Source of the DNA: G963677445 sp963678275
GTDB lineage: Bacteria; Bacteroidota; Ignavibacteria; Ignavibacteriales; Melioribacteraceae
Reading direction: 5' to 3'
Assembly: GCA_963678275.1 (NCBI GenBank)
Contig: OY782765.1
Coordinates: 124,001 to 188,000 of the forward strand
DNA: 64,000 nt
Shown: positions 25,163 to 33,219 of the stretch, in pieces
Numbering within the stretch: the first letter of the stretch is position 1
Layout of the letters: each line of letters begins with the position of its first letter
The notes under the pieces: model-generated
The model's database searches: none
What the model was told of the DNA's origin: nothing
The model's input: the letters and a program-made list of their open reading frames with translations, nothing else
Made by a program: the position numbers and the translations under genes

Positions 25163-27208
25163 TTAAAAAGTAAAGTCAGTTTCATAAAATAGCCTTAAAG
25201 TTAGTGAACTTGTCGGAGCGGGGAGCGGAGCTTTGTAGCCTTTGAAAGGCTGTATAAACTCATGATCATTATCAAAAAGATTTTTTATCCCGAGATCAAT
25301 GTCGAGTCCCCTCGTAAAAAGATCCCTGGTTCTGAAATTAATATTAAATATTATTGCCGGGTCGAAGTGATATAAAGTGTTATCAACATAATAGACACCG
25401 GGAGAAGGCTCGGCGAGAGTACCTTCAATATATCCGTATCTTTCACCGAAATAGGATAAAGAGGGATTGATCGATATATTCTCATTTATTTTAATTCCGC
25501 CGAATATATTCAATTTGATCGGGGGGATGCCGAGCACCTGGTTTGAGATATTGTCGATTTTATATAATTCAACCGTATTTTCGACAGTGTGATAATGAGA
25601 GAAATTTACACCCATCCTGAATCCGGGATAATCCATTTTGTATTCAATCTCAAAACCTTCATTTTGTATTTTGTCGAGGTTGTCATAAAAATACAACCCG
25701 GTTTGCGGATTCTGCCGGAAGGATATAAGATCGTTCATTGTTATATCAAAGAAATTTACGGTAAAGGAATGGTGATTTGTAACCTGGTATCCCAATTCAA
25801 TTTCATAATTAACTCCACGCTCAGGTTTCAGATTGGTATCATAATATTTACCGGCGGGAGTCCTGTGCGACTGGCTGAACATGGCCTTGAAGTGAAAATC
25901 ATTGAAAATTTTTGTAAATGCTATCCGGGGGACAAAAGAGGCTCCGAAAACATCCGATTTTTCATATCTTCCGCCAATGGTAATATTTGTGATTTTATGC
26001 TGATATATTAACTGTGAATAGGCTACCATTGTTGTCAGATCAAGATCATCGGCTCCCTGGTTTCCGAAAGGAATTTCATAATATCCTTTCCTCCCGCCAA
26101 CGCTTACGTGAGCATGCTGCACCTCGACTCCTGAAAACAAATTCAGATTGGGAATAATTTCGCAGGCCAGATTAGCGGCTCCCACGGTTTTATAGATGAC
26201 TTTATCGTTGGAATAGGCTGTGTCGATAATTTCCCCATCCATAAATAATGTTCCGGTGCCATATACATCCCAGCTTTTTTGAATCTTTTGAGTTACTTTT
26301 GTGGTAAGCAGGGTTTTGTCATCAAATTTATATTTGTGTTCAAGCTTTAAATGAAGCGCGGGGAATCGGAAGGGAACATCAAAAAAAATGTCATATTTAT
26401 CAACTATCGCGCGGAAATCCAGATCCTTATATTTCAGATTGAGGTTAAAGTGAAGCGGTGTAAATTTATTTCTTGTCGCGTTGTAACTTTCCCCTGAAAA
26501 ATAGGGGATAAAACGTCTGTCACTAAGTTTTCCCTGGCCGGCATAACCGGTGAGAGACCAGGCGAAAGAATTCGCTTTATTTCCTGTTCCGAAGGATAAA
26601 TTCCTGTGTGAATATGAACTGATCATCTGCGAATATTGAAGCCCGACATATGATCCATACATATCATTATAATTTTTTGTGATAATATTAATTACACCAA
26701 GACCGGCATATCCGCCATAAATTACTGAACCGGGGCCTCTGATTACTTCTATTCTTTCAATATTTTCGGGCAGGTAATGGCTTCCGAATATTACTCCGGC
26801 ATAAGCCTCTTCATTAACTTCGACTCCATCTATCATCATCAGAACTTTACCTTCATAGGCCCATATTCCCCGGACGCCTATCCCGACCGGTCCATATTCA
26901 GACTGAAGGAATGTAAAACCCGGAACGAGAAGGTTGAATACATCAATCAGGTCCCTTGCTCCGGAATTTATAATATCTTCTTTTGTTATCAGGGTTATAA
27001 TACCGGGCGCTTCTCTCATATTAAGCGGGGTATGGGTGGCTACCGATATCTTGATATCAAGAATATCCTCAAGCTCCATACGGCGGAGTTTATCGAGAAG
27101 GTCCGTATCAAGTTCCTTTTTCTTTTCCTGGGCAGTAATAACAGATGCTAAAAGAAGGAATGCGGCAAGGAAATACAATATTTTTTTATTGAAGATCATC
27201 GATTGCAT
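25163..27208 (-). CDS. TonB-dependent outer-membrane receptor
   Basis: This 681-residue protein has a signal peptide (about 1-26), a plug domain (about 40-170) and a beta-barrel ending in an aromatic-terminated strand (RLFYETDFTF). The plug contains ISVATHTPLNMREAPGIITLITKEDI, GVRGIWAYEGKVLMMIDGVEVNE and IERIEVIRGPGSVIYGG. It should import a ligand (siderophore, cobalamin, oligosaccharide) or act as a signalling transducer. Its ATG overlaps the stop of the upstream beta-barrel gene (TAATG). The operon with YfiR and a hybrid kinase suggests sensing as well as transport. There is no N-terminal carboxypeptidase-like extension and no SusD partner, so it is not a classical SusC. Confidence 0.92.
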   Translation of the reverse strand: MQSMIFNKKILYFLAAFLLLASVITAQEKKKELDTDLLDKLRRMELEDILDIKISVATHTPLNMREAPGIITLITKEDIINSGARDLIDVFNLLVPGFTFLQSEYGPVGIGVRGIWAYEGKVLMMIDGVEVNEEAYAGVIFGSHYLPENIERIEVIRGPGSVIYGGYAGLGVINIITKNYNDMYGSYVGLQYSQMISSYSHRNLSFGTGNKANSFAWSLTGYAGQGKLSDRRFIPYFSGESYNATRNKFTPLHFNLNLKYKDLDFRAIVDKYDIFFDVPFRFPALHLKLEHKYKFDDKTLLTTKVTQKIQKSWDVYGTGTLFMDGEIIDTAYSNDKVIYKTVGAANLACEIIPNLNLFSGVEVQHAHVSVGGRKGYYEIPFGNQGADDLDLTTMVAYSQLIYQHKITNITIGGRYEKSDVFGASFVPRIAFTKIFNDFHFKAMFSQSHRTPAGKYYDTNLKPERGVNYEIELGYQVTNHHSFTVNFFDITMNDLISFRQNPQTGLYFYDNLDKIQNEGFEIEYKMDYPGFRMGVNFSHYHTVENTVELYKIDNISNQVLGIPPIKLNIFGGIKINENISINPSLSYFGERYGYIEGTLAEPSPGVYYVDNTLYHFDPAIIFNINFRTRDLFTRGLDIDLGIKNLFDNDHEFIQPFKGYKAPLPAPTSSLTLRLFYETDFTF

Positions 27209-27813
27209 TAAAATGATCCGAATTTAAATGTTAGAAGTACGCTGATATTTCTCAGATCATTATCTGAAAGCCCGATAAGATCAACACCGCTGACATACCT
27301 GTAACCAAAACCAGCCGAAAACCTGACAAAGCTTGAAATGTTTAATTCAGCGTTTAATTGATTTTCCCAGACAAAAAAGGAGGAGTTATCGCCAGTGTTG
27401 GTATCGAAAGCGTCCTTAAGTGAATAATCCGCGCTGCCGGCCCCTATAAGTGTGTTGAATGTAAGGTGAATAAGTTTATCAGGTTTATAAATATATTCCA
27501 TCATAAATCCCCCGTATCCAAGCTTAAGATAAAGGGTTTTTTCATTAATGGTTTGAGCGATTGAAGGCGCTTCAATCCGGCTGGCCAGGCCATAACCGCC
27601 TCCGCCAATCATGAAGGAATGATTAATAAGCCAGCCTCCATAACCGCCAACCCACACTCCGGTTTCACCTTTAACAGGGCTGAATTTAACGACCGCCGCG
27701 CCAAACCCGCTGCTTTCAATTTCGCCAAAATTTATTAAGGTCTCATCCTCCTGTGCCAAAATCAGACTGATGGGTAAAAGAAGCGCTGACAGAAGAAGCA
27801 GGTATTTTGCCAT
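27208..27813 (-). CDS. Outer-membrane beta-barrel-like protein, 201 aa
   Basis: The protein has a signal peptide (MAKYLLLLSALLLPISLILAQ) followed by alternating hydrophobic/polar strands rich in Gly and aromatic residues (GVWVGGYGGWLINHSFMIGGGGYGLASR). It ends VLLTFKFGSF with a terminal Phe, as in small outer-membrane beta-barrels. I cannot name a family. It is coupled to the TonB receptor gene by a one-base TAATG overlap and lies 36 bases after the REC-cyclase gene. An accessory role to the receptor is plausible. Confidence 0.7.
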   Translation of the reverse strand: MAKYLLLLSALLLPISLILAQEDETLINFGEIESSGFGAAVVKFSPVKGETGVWVGGYGGWLINHSFMIGGGGYGLASRIEAPSIAQTINEKTLYLKLGYGGFMMEYIYKPDKLIHLTFNTLIGAGSADYSLKDAFDTNTGDNSSFFVWENQLNAELNISSFVRFSAGFGYRYVSGVDLIGLSDNDLRNISVLLTFKFGSF

Positions 27814-27849
27814 TCGTTATTTCCGTATATAATCTGTTTATAATTTTAT

Positions 27850-29268
27850 TTACATTTTACCTGATAGTTCAGGTATATCATCGAGTGTTTCAGGTTTATG
27901 AGTAAAGTGAAGAATTATATTCTCCTCTTCATTACCGGTAACTTTCCCGTAAACGGCCGCGTCTTCGGTTTTCTGTTTGCTGAATTGGATTTTAAGATTG
28001 CTGAAGAGAGGTATTTCTTCAGCCGTTATCATCACAGCTTTGTGCCTGGAAATTTTAATTAGTTTCCCTTTGCAGGGCACCTGATCTGCCGATTTTTCAT
28101 CCAATATAATGTAACTCAGCTCAAGCGGCTGTCGTAAAGGGTAAAAGACATCCGGCTCGGTATCGAGACGCAGATTATATTTACCCGAAATTCCTTTGAT
28201 ATCATGAAGCATTATCGGTTCTTTAACTCCTTTTGGATTAACCTTGATGGAGTTTTGAATTTCCATAATACCTTTACCGGCCATTTTTGTGGAGTCAGAA
28301 ATTAATATCTGCCTGCCGACAGTATAAGATTCTATCCTGGAAACAATATTTACATTCCTGCCGACAACACCATATTTAGCTCTTTTAGCCGAGCCGATAT
28401 TACCCACTATCACTTCGCCTGTGTTAATTCCTATCCCGATTTCGACTGAAGGATGCCCGGCATTTATATAATCCTCATTCAGTTTATCAATCGCCTGTTG
28501 CATTTCAATGGCGCATGCTACAGCGCGGTCCGCATGATCCTCCTGTCTTATCGGAGCGCCGAAAATGACAAGAATCGCGTCGCCGATAAATTCATCAATC
28601 GTTCCTTCGTACTTAATAATAACATCAGTCATAGCGCTGAGGTACATATTAAGCATCGAGACAACCTGTTCGGGCCTGAGGTTTTCTGTAATTGAAGAAA
28701 ATCCCCTGATATCCGACATCAAAATTGTTACATCGAGTTCATCTCCCCCGACAACCAGTCCTTCGGGGGTTTGGAGAAGATTTGCAACAACCTCATCTGA
28801 GAGATATCTGCCGAATGTTCTTCTGATGAAATTATTATGAAGCTCGAGATCTTTTATTCTTTCTTCGAGAGTTTTTTCCAGGGTTCTGATTTTAAGATGT
28901 GTATTAACACGCGCGAGAACCTCTTCGGCTTCATAGGGCTTGGTAATATAATCGACAGCGCCGGCCTCAAATCCCTGAACCTTGTCGGATGTATCAGAAA
29001 GTGCGGTCATGAAAATAACCGGGATATCTTTTGTCTCGGGATTCTGTTTCAGCCTTCGGCATGTCTCAAAGCCATCTATTCCCGGCATCATCACATCAAG
29101 TAAAATAAGATCAAGCTCATTTGTTAATGCCAGTTCGATAGCTTCGAAACCATTCGGGGCAAATGATATATTGTAACTTCTGCTCATGAGGATACTTCCC
29201 AAAACCTGAATGTTTTTGGGAACATCATCAACGATTAATATGCGCAGTTCGGAGTTATTTTTTTCCAT
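27850..29268 (-). CDS. Response regulator with class III adenylate/guanylate cyclase output
   Basis: This 472-residue cytosolic protein has a receiver domain (about 8-125: acidic D14/D15 and phospho-acceptor Asp58 in LILLDVMMPGIDG). A helical linker is followed by a class III nucleotide cyclase domain (about 178-350) with metal-binding motifs ILMSDIRGFSSITE and FIGDAILVIFGAP. The C-terminal region (about 360-472) looks like a PilZ-type beta-barrel, but I see no clear c-di-GMP RxxxR motif. It is first in the operon and probably a target of the hybrid kinase at the other end. Substrate specificity (ATP or GTP) is not certain from the residues visible. Confidence 0.88.
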   Translation of the reverse strand: MEKNNSELRILIVDDVPKNIQVLGSILMSRSYNISFAPNGFEAIELALTNELDLILLDVMMPGIDGFETCRRLKQNPETKDIPVIFMTALSDTSDKVQGFEAGAVDYITKPYEAEEVLARVNTHLKIRTLEKTLEERIKDLELHNNFIRRTFGRYLSDEVVANLLQTPEGLVVGGDELDVTILMSDIRGFSSITENLRPEQVVSMLNMYLSAMTDVIIKYEGTIDEFIGDAILVIFGAPIRQEDHADRAVACAIEMQQAIDKLNEDYINAGHPSVEIGIGINTGEVIVGNIGSAKRAKYGVVGRNVNIVSRIESYTVGRQILISDSTKMAGKGIMEIQNSIKVNPKGVKEPIMLHDIKGISGKYNLRLDTEPDVFYPLRQPLELSYIILDEKSADQVPCKGKLIKISRHKAVMITAEEIPLFSNLKIQFSKQKTEDAAVYGKVTGNEEENIILHFTHKPETLDDIPELSGKM

Positions 29269-29412
29269 ACGTAAAAATATGTTTTATAGCTTACTATAAA
29301 AATACAAAAATATATTCATAATATTTACCAAACAATCATCTGTTTCCCCGATTATTACGAAATCTTTCCGGGAAAGCGGTGAAGAAAATAAAAAGAAAAA
29401 AAATAAAAAGAC

Positions 29413-29422
29413 AAGACGTCTT
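29413..29422. promoter_or_regulatory. Candidate operator, perfect palindrome
   Basis: AAGACGTCTT is a perfect 10-base palindrome ending 4 bases before the -35 box of the Rrf2-cydAB promoter. It may be a binding site for the Rrf2 protein or another regulator. Only its placement supports this. Confidence 0.4.
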
Positions 29423-29426
29423 AAAC

Positions 29427-29455
29427 TTGACATCCGCATCTTATTATTGTATTTT
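29427..29455 (+). promoter_or_regulatory. Sigma-70-type promoter of the Rrf2-cydAB operon
   Basis: TTGACA (29427-29432), a 17-base spacer and TATTTT (29450-29455) lie 39 bases before the Rrf2 start codon. The -35 is a perfect match and the spacing optimal. Confidence 0.75.
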
Positions 29456-29494
29456 TCTCCCGTTAAATAATACTTGTCAGGTAATGATTAAAAA

Positions 29495-29902
29495 ATGACA
29501 TCATTTATTTCAAGAGAACAGGATTACGCTTTAAGGATTGTCTCGGCGCTTGGCAGTGAGAAAGAGCGAGATCATATTCCTATTTCCGAACTATCCGAAA
29601 GGTTTGACATATCGAGGATATTCGCCGGCAGGATTGCGCAGAAACTGGGGAAGGGTGGAATTCTGGGATCGGAAAGAGGTAAATTCGGCGGAATATTTTT
29701 GAAAAAGAAGCCTGAAGAAATTACCCTGTTTGAAATCCTCTCAATAATCGGATTTACTTCAAGAATGAATTTATGCCTGTCAGATAGTTTAGACTGCCGT
29801 TTTGAGGCTCACTGCCATTTTCATCATTATTTCGCGAAGATAGAACACCAGATAATAAAAGACTTTAAGAACAAAAAGTTGTCCGACTTTATATCTAAAT
29901 AA
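29495..29902 (+). CDS. Rrf2-family iron-sulfur transcription regulator
   Basis: This 135-residue protein has an N-terminal winged helix-turn-helix (ISELSERFDISRIFAGRIAQKLGKGGIL then SERGKFGGIFL) typical of Rrf2/IscR/NsrR. Three cysteines, C94, C101 and C107, lie in the usual ligand loop with C-x6-C-x5-C spacing, so a [2Fe-2S] or [4Fe-4S] cluster is likely. It probably senses O2, NO or redox state. cydA starts 15 bases downstream in the same direction, so control of cytochrome bd is the natural inference. It is not IscR by context, because no isc genes are present. Confidence 0.85.
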   Translation: MTSFISREQDYALRIVSALGSEKERDHIPISELSERFDISRIFAGRIAQKLGKGGILGSERGKFGGIFLKKKPEEITLFEILSIIGFTSRMNLCLSDSLDCRFEAHCHFHHYFAKIEHQIIKDFKNKKLSDFISK

Positions 29903-29917
29903 TCAGGAGGTAAATAT

Positions 29918-31252
29918 ATGGACGCTGTTTTACTGGCTCGAATTCAGTTCGCTTTGACAGTCGGGTTTCATTTTATTTTTCCGCCAATAACAATTGGTCT
30001 GGCGTGGCTGCTCGTAATAGTTGAGACGATAGGCTGGAAAAAGAAGAATGAGGTCTATCAGAAAATAGGCAAATTTTTTGCCAAATTACTCGCAATAACA
30101 TTCGCTGTCGGAGTGGCGACAGGAATTGTAATGGAATTTCAGTTTGGCACCAACTGGTCTGAATACTCCAAATTTGTCGGGGATATCTTCGGAGCGCCAC
30201 TTGCCGCCGAAGGTGTATTCGCGTTTTTCCTTGAATCAGGTTTTCTTGGTCTTTATCTTTTCGGAAGAAATCGTGTTTCAAAAAGTGTTCACTGGTTTTC
30301 AGGTTTAATGGTTGCTGTTGGTTCTACAATTTCGGCATTCTGGATTCTTGTGGCCAACTCGTGGCAGCAGACACCCGCGGGATTTATAGTCCAAAACGGC
30401 AGAGCCGAATTGACCGATTTCTGGGCCGCGGTATTCAATCCCTCCACCATGATACGTTTTTTCCATACAATCGACGCCGCGTTGATAACAGGCGCCTTTT
30501 TTATGGCAGGGATTTCAGCATATTTTCTGTTGAAGAAAAAACATACTGTTGTGGCAAAAACAGCCATGAAAGTTGCTGTAATTTTTGGCCTGGTAGTTTC
30601 ATTGCTTGAGCTTTTCCCATTTGGTCATGAGCATGCCAAACAGGTGGCGCATACCCAGCCCGCAAAATTTGCCGCTATTGAAGGTTTATATACCACCGAT
30701 GATGGTCAGCCTCTCGTTCTTTTTGCCATTCCGACAGATACACCTCCGGAATTAAAAGGAACAATAGAAATACCCGGTTTATTAAGCTGGCTCGCTTTTG
30801 GTGATGTTGACGCTGAAATAAAAGGTCTCGATCAGTTTCCTGAAGATGAAAGACCTCCATTGTGGCTCACTTTTGTATCTTTCCATAATATGGTTGTGCT
30901 TGGTATGTGGTTTATATTCATAATGGCCGTTTCATCATGGCTGATGTGGAGGAATAAACTTTGGGATAATAAAATTGTATTAAAATCTCTCCTGTATTCC
31001 ATACCATTACCTGTTATCGCGTGCCAGCTTGGCTGGATCGCGGCGGAAGTTGGAAGGCAGCCCTGGATTGTTTACAAACTTCTTAAAACCAGGGACGCTA
31101 TTTCGGTGACAGTGCCGGCGGAAGAGATATTAATTTCACTGATTTTGTTTACAATAATTTATATCGGGCTGGGATCATTATATTTGTTTCTTGTTGCCCG
31201 TGAAGTTAAACATGGACCGGAACCAATAACAGGAGAGGAGGCCGCAGCGTAA
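29918..31252 (+). CDS. cydA: Cytochrome bd quinol oxidase subunit I
   Basis: This 444-residue, multi-spanning heme subunit is shorter than the E. coli protein because the quinol (Q) loop is short. Axial ligands can be placed: His18 in QFALTVGFHFIFPP, His183 in RFFHTIDAALITG, and Met325 in SFHNMVVLG (E. coli H19, H186, M393). Both acidic residues near the high-spin hemes are kept in LAAEGVFAFFLES. The Q-loop KFAAIEGLY keeps the Lys and Glu of the quinol site, and GRQPW begins at G379. One oddity: the E. coli Arg391 position is His323. AGGAGG precedes the ATG, and cydB overlaps the end. It reduces O2 to water at low oxygen. Confidence 0.96.
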   Translation: MDAVLLARIQFALTVGFHFIFPPITIGLAWLLVIVETIGWKKKNEVYQKIGKFFAKLLAITFAVGVATGIVMEFQFGTNWSEYSKFVGDIFGAPLAAEGVFAFFLESGFLGLYLFGRNRVSKSVHWFSGLMVAVGSTISAFWILVANSWQQTPAGFIVQNGRAELTDFWAAVFNPSTMIRFFHTIDAALITGAFFMAGISAYFLLKKKHTVVAKTAMKVAVIFGLVVSLLELFPFGHEHAKQVAHTQPAKFAAIEGLYTTDDGQPLVLFAIPTDTPPELKGTIEIPGLLSWLAFGDVDAEIKGLDQFPEDERPPLWLTFVSFHNMVVLGMWFIFIMAVSSWLMWRNKLWDNKIVLKSLLYSIPLPVIACQLGWIAAEVGRQPWIVYKLLKTRDAISVTVPAEEILISLILFTIIYIGLGSLYLFLVAREVKHGPEPITGEEAAA

Positions 31253-32268
31253 TGGATCTGAATATAATTTGGTTTTTACTCGTTGCCGTATTAATTATCG
31301 GCTATGCAATCCTCGATGGCTTTGATCTCGGGGTAGGTGTTTTACACCTTTTTACCAAAGATGAAAATGAAAAAAGAATTAATCTTAACGCGATAGGACC
31401 TGTCTGGGATGGCAATGAAGTATGGCTTCTGACCGGAGGGGGAGCTTTGTTTGCCGCTTTCCCGATAGTCTACGCAACAGTGTTCAGCGCTTTTTATCTG
31501 GCGCTGATGCTGCTTCTGGTTGCTCTGATATTCCGGGCGGTTTCGATGGAATTCAGGGGAAAGGTCGATTCCCCAAAATGGAAGAGATTCTGGGATTATG
31601 CTTTTGGAGTCGGAAGCCTGCTCCCCGCGGTATTATTCGGCGTAGCTGTGGGGAACATTCTCAGGGGAATTCCTCTCGACAGCCAGGGAATATTTACCGG
31701 CAATTTCTTTATGCTTCTTAATCCCTTTTCCATTCTTGTGGGGATTTTAAGTCTTGCCCTCTTCACAATGCATGGCGCAATTTATCTGACAATGAAAACC
31801 GAAGGAAAACAGCTTGAGAGAATCAGAAGCTATATATCTCCTTTATGGATTGCTTTCGTTGTTCTTTATTTCCTTACCACAGTATATGCCATATTCGAAG
31901 CAAAATTTCTTTTTGAAGGGATGCTTTCAGCGCCGCTGTTCTGGGTAGTCTTTGTTGTGCTGATTGCTTCAATCGTATATATCCCGGTTGCCGTTAAAAG
32001 CGGAAAGAGGGGCTATTCATTTCTGGCCTCCTCAATCACAATTGCCTCGATGATAGGTTTGATGGGGATCAGTCTTTTTCCAAGGCTGGTGCCTTCAATT
32101 ACCGACCTGAGTTACAGCCTGACAATATATAACGCTTCATCGACCGAAAGAACACTCACTGTTATGCTTGTAATAGCTCTGATCGGCATGCCTCTGGTTA
32201 TAGGTTATACAATTTTTATTTACCGCGCGTTCAAAGGAAAAGTTATTCTTTCAGAAGAAAGTTATTAA
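31252..32268 (+). CDS. cydB: Cytochrome bd quinol oxidase subunit II
   Basis: This 338-residue membrane protein has about eight helices and the conserved CydB starts: YAILDGFDLGVGVLH (about 18-32) and IGPVWDGNEVWLLTGGGALFAAFP (about 48-71). The final helix carries the IGMPLVIGYTIFIYRAFKGK end. It pairs with CydA to form the oxidase core. Its ATG shares one base with the cydA stop (TAATG), giving coupled translation. A terminator hairpin follows 16 bases after the stop. No CydX-like small gene or cydDC assembly genes are in the window. Confidence 0.96.
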   Translation: MDLNIIWFLLVAVLIIGYAILDGFDLGVGVLHLFTKDENEKRINLNAIGPVWDGNEVWLLTGGGALFAAFPIVYATVFSAFYLALMLLLVALIFRAVSMEFRGKVDSPKWKRFWDYAFGVGSLLPAVLFGVAVGNILRGIPLDSQGIFTGNFFMLLNPFSILVGILSLALFTMHGAIYLTMKTEGKQLERIRSYISPLWIAFVVLYFLTTVYAIFEAKFLFEGMLSAPLFWVVFVVLIASIVYIPVAVKSGKRGYSFLASSITIASMIGLMGISLFPRLVPSITDLSYSLTIYNASSTERTLTVMLVIALIGMPLVIGYTIFIYRAFKGKVILSEESY

Positions 32269-32283
32269 CCAAAATTAGCAGAT

Positions 32284-32312
32284 ACCGGCAGTATATATAA
32301 CTGCCGGTTTTT
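32284..32312 (+). terminator. Terminator after cydB
   Basis: ACCGGCAG (32284-32291) and CTGCCGGT (32301-32308) form a perfect 8-base stem with a 9-base loop, followed by a T run. Confidence 0.85.
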
Positions 32313-32675
32313 GCCTCTGATTTTTTAAAAAGGGCACAAAATCATCCAAATATTCGATTTTTTCTCCTTGATTATTTTCTTTATACATAGTTTGTGTTAC
32401 AAATCAATTTAATATTTAATTAATAATTTTGATTTTTTTTTGTGACCGGAAAATGGTAAATTTAAGTTTGTGTTTATCGGATTTATAGTTATTTGTGTAA
32501 CATGTTTGTAATACTAGTCCAAATTCCGGAGAGGAAGTCCTTATATGGGACTTACGTGGCGGAGCTGTAAGTGATTCGCTAAAATCGAGGATAATATTAA
32601 CAAAACAATTGGTACACATAAGGGTTACTATTATTTAATCAACAGAATTTTTCAGTAAAGGTAAGTTTCAATCAT
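32313..32675 (+). promoter_or_regulatory. Long leader region upstream of the polysaccharide locus
   Basis: About 360 bases without a gene precede the first polysaccharide gene. Most is AT-rich. From 32530 a compact GC-richer stretch holds two mutually exclusive hairpins: AAGTCC (32535-32540) with GGACTT (32548-32553), or ACTTAC (32550-32555) with GTAAGT (32667 side is excluded; arm at 32567-32572). The second hairpin has GTGGCGGAGCT in its loop, reminiscent of the GGCGG core of ops sites used by RfaH. This could be an antitermination or attenuation leader. No promoter could be placed with confidence. Confidence 0.4.
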
Positions 32676-33203
32676 ATGAGACAGCTAAAATTTTTTATTT
32701 CAGCGCTCCTGATAATTATGATTCAGGGAACTGTATTTGGACAATCGGAATTATTTAACACTGAGCAGACAAATAAACTGCCAAAATCATTTTATTATGA
32801 TATCAGTGATAAATATTCCGAAACAATCGAAGTGAAAATCTGGGGCGCTGTAAAACAACCCGGAACCTACAAAACAAATGTGGGTATTAATCTTACCGAA
32901 CTATTAACATACGCCGGAGGATTAACCGAGGAAGCGAATCTTGAGGATATCAGGATCATTCGAAGTCCGGAAAACGGCGCTACGGGGGAAAAACAGGAAA
33001 TTCTGATTAAACAATATGAACAGTATTTTTCAGGAGAAGAGCCTCCTGCCGAATCCGCGGTTCTTCCGGTTGTGCTGAATCAGGATATTGTTATTATTCC
33101 CAAGTATACCAGCTGGATTGATAATATCAGGCCGTTTACCACAATCTTATCGGTTATTTCATCCCTGGTAACAATCATATATCTTGCAACGAGAATAAAC
33201 TAA
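32676..33203 (+). CDS. SLBB-domain polysaccharide export protein, short form
   Basis: This 175-residue protein has a signal peptide (1-22, ending VFGQ) and a single SLBB domain (about 50-112: IEVKIWGAVKQPGTYKTNVGINLTELLTYAGGL). It ends in a C-terminal hydrophobic segment (TTILSVISSLVTIIYLATRI). Wza-like exporters usually carry an N-terminal polysaccharide export domain before SLBB; that domain is absent here, and no lipobox Cys is seen. It may be a periplasmic or membrane-tethered adaptor between the Wzc-like kinase and an outer-membrane exporter elsewhere. It is first in the locus, 16 bases before the kinase gene. Confidence 0.82.
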   Translation: MRQLKFFISALLIIMIQGTVFGQSELFNTEQTNKLPKSFYYDISDKYSETIEVKIWGAVKQPGTYKTNVGINLTELLTYAGGLTEEANLEDIRIIRSPENGATGEKQEILIKQYEQYFSGEEPPAESAVLPVVLNQDIVIIPKYTSWIDNIRPFTTILSVISSLVTIIYLATRIN

Positions 33204-33219
33204 TAAAAGCTAAGGTCCC

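Noticed and set aside
32416..32619. 67-codon minus-strand frame upstream of the polysaccharide locus
   Set aside because: It has no ribosome site or recognisable features and overlaps the likely leader and promoter region of the locus.
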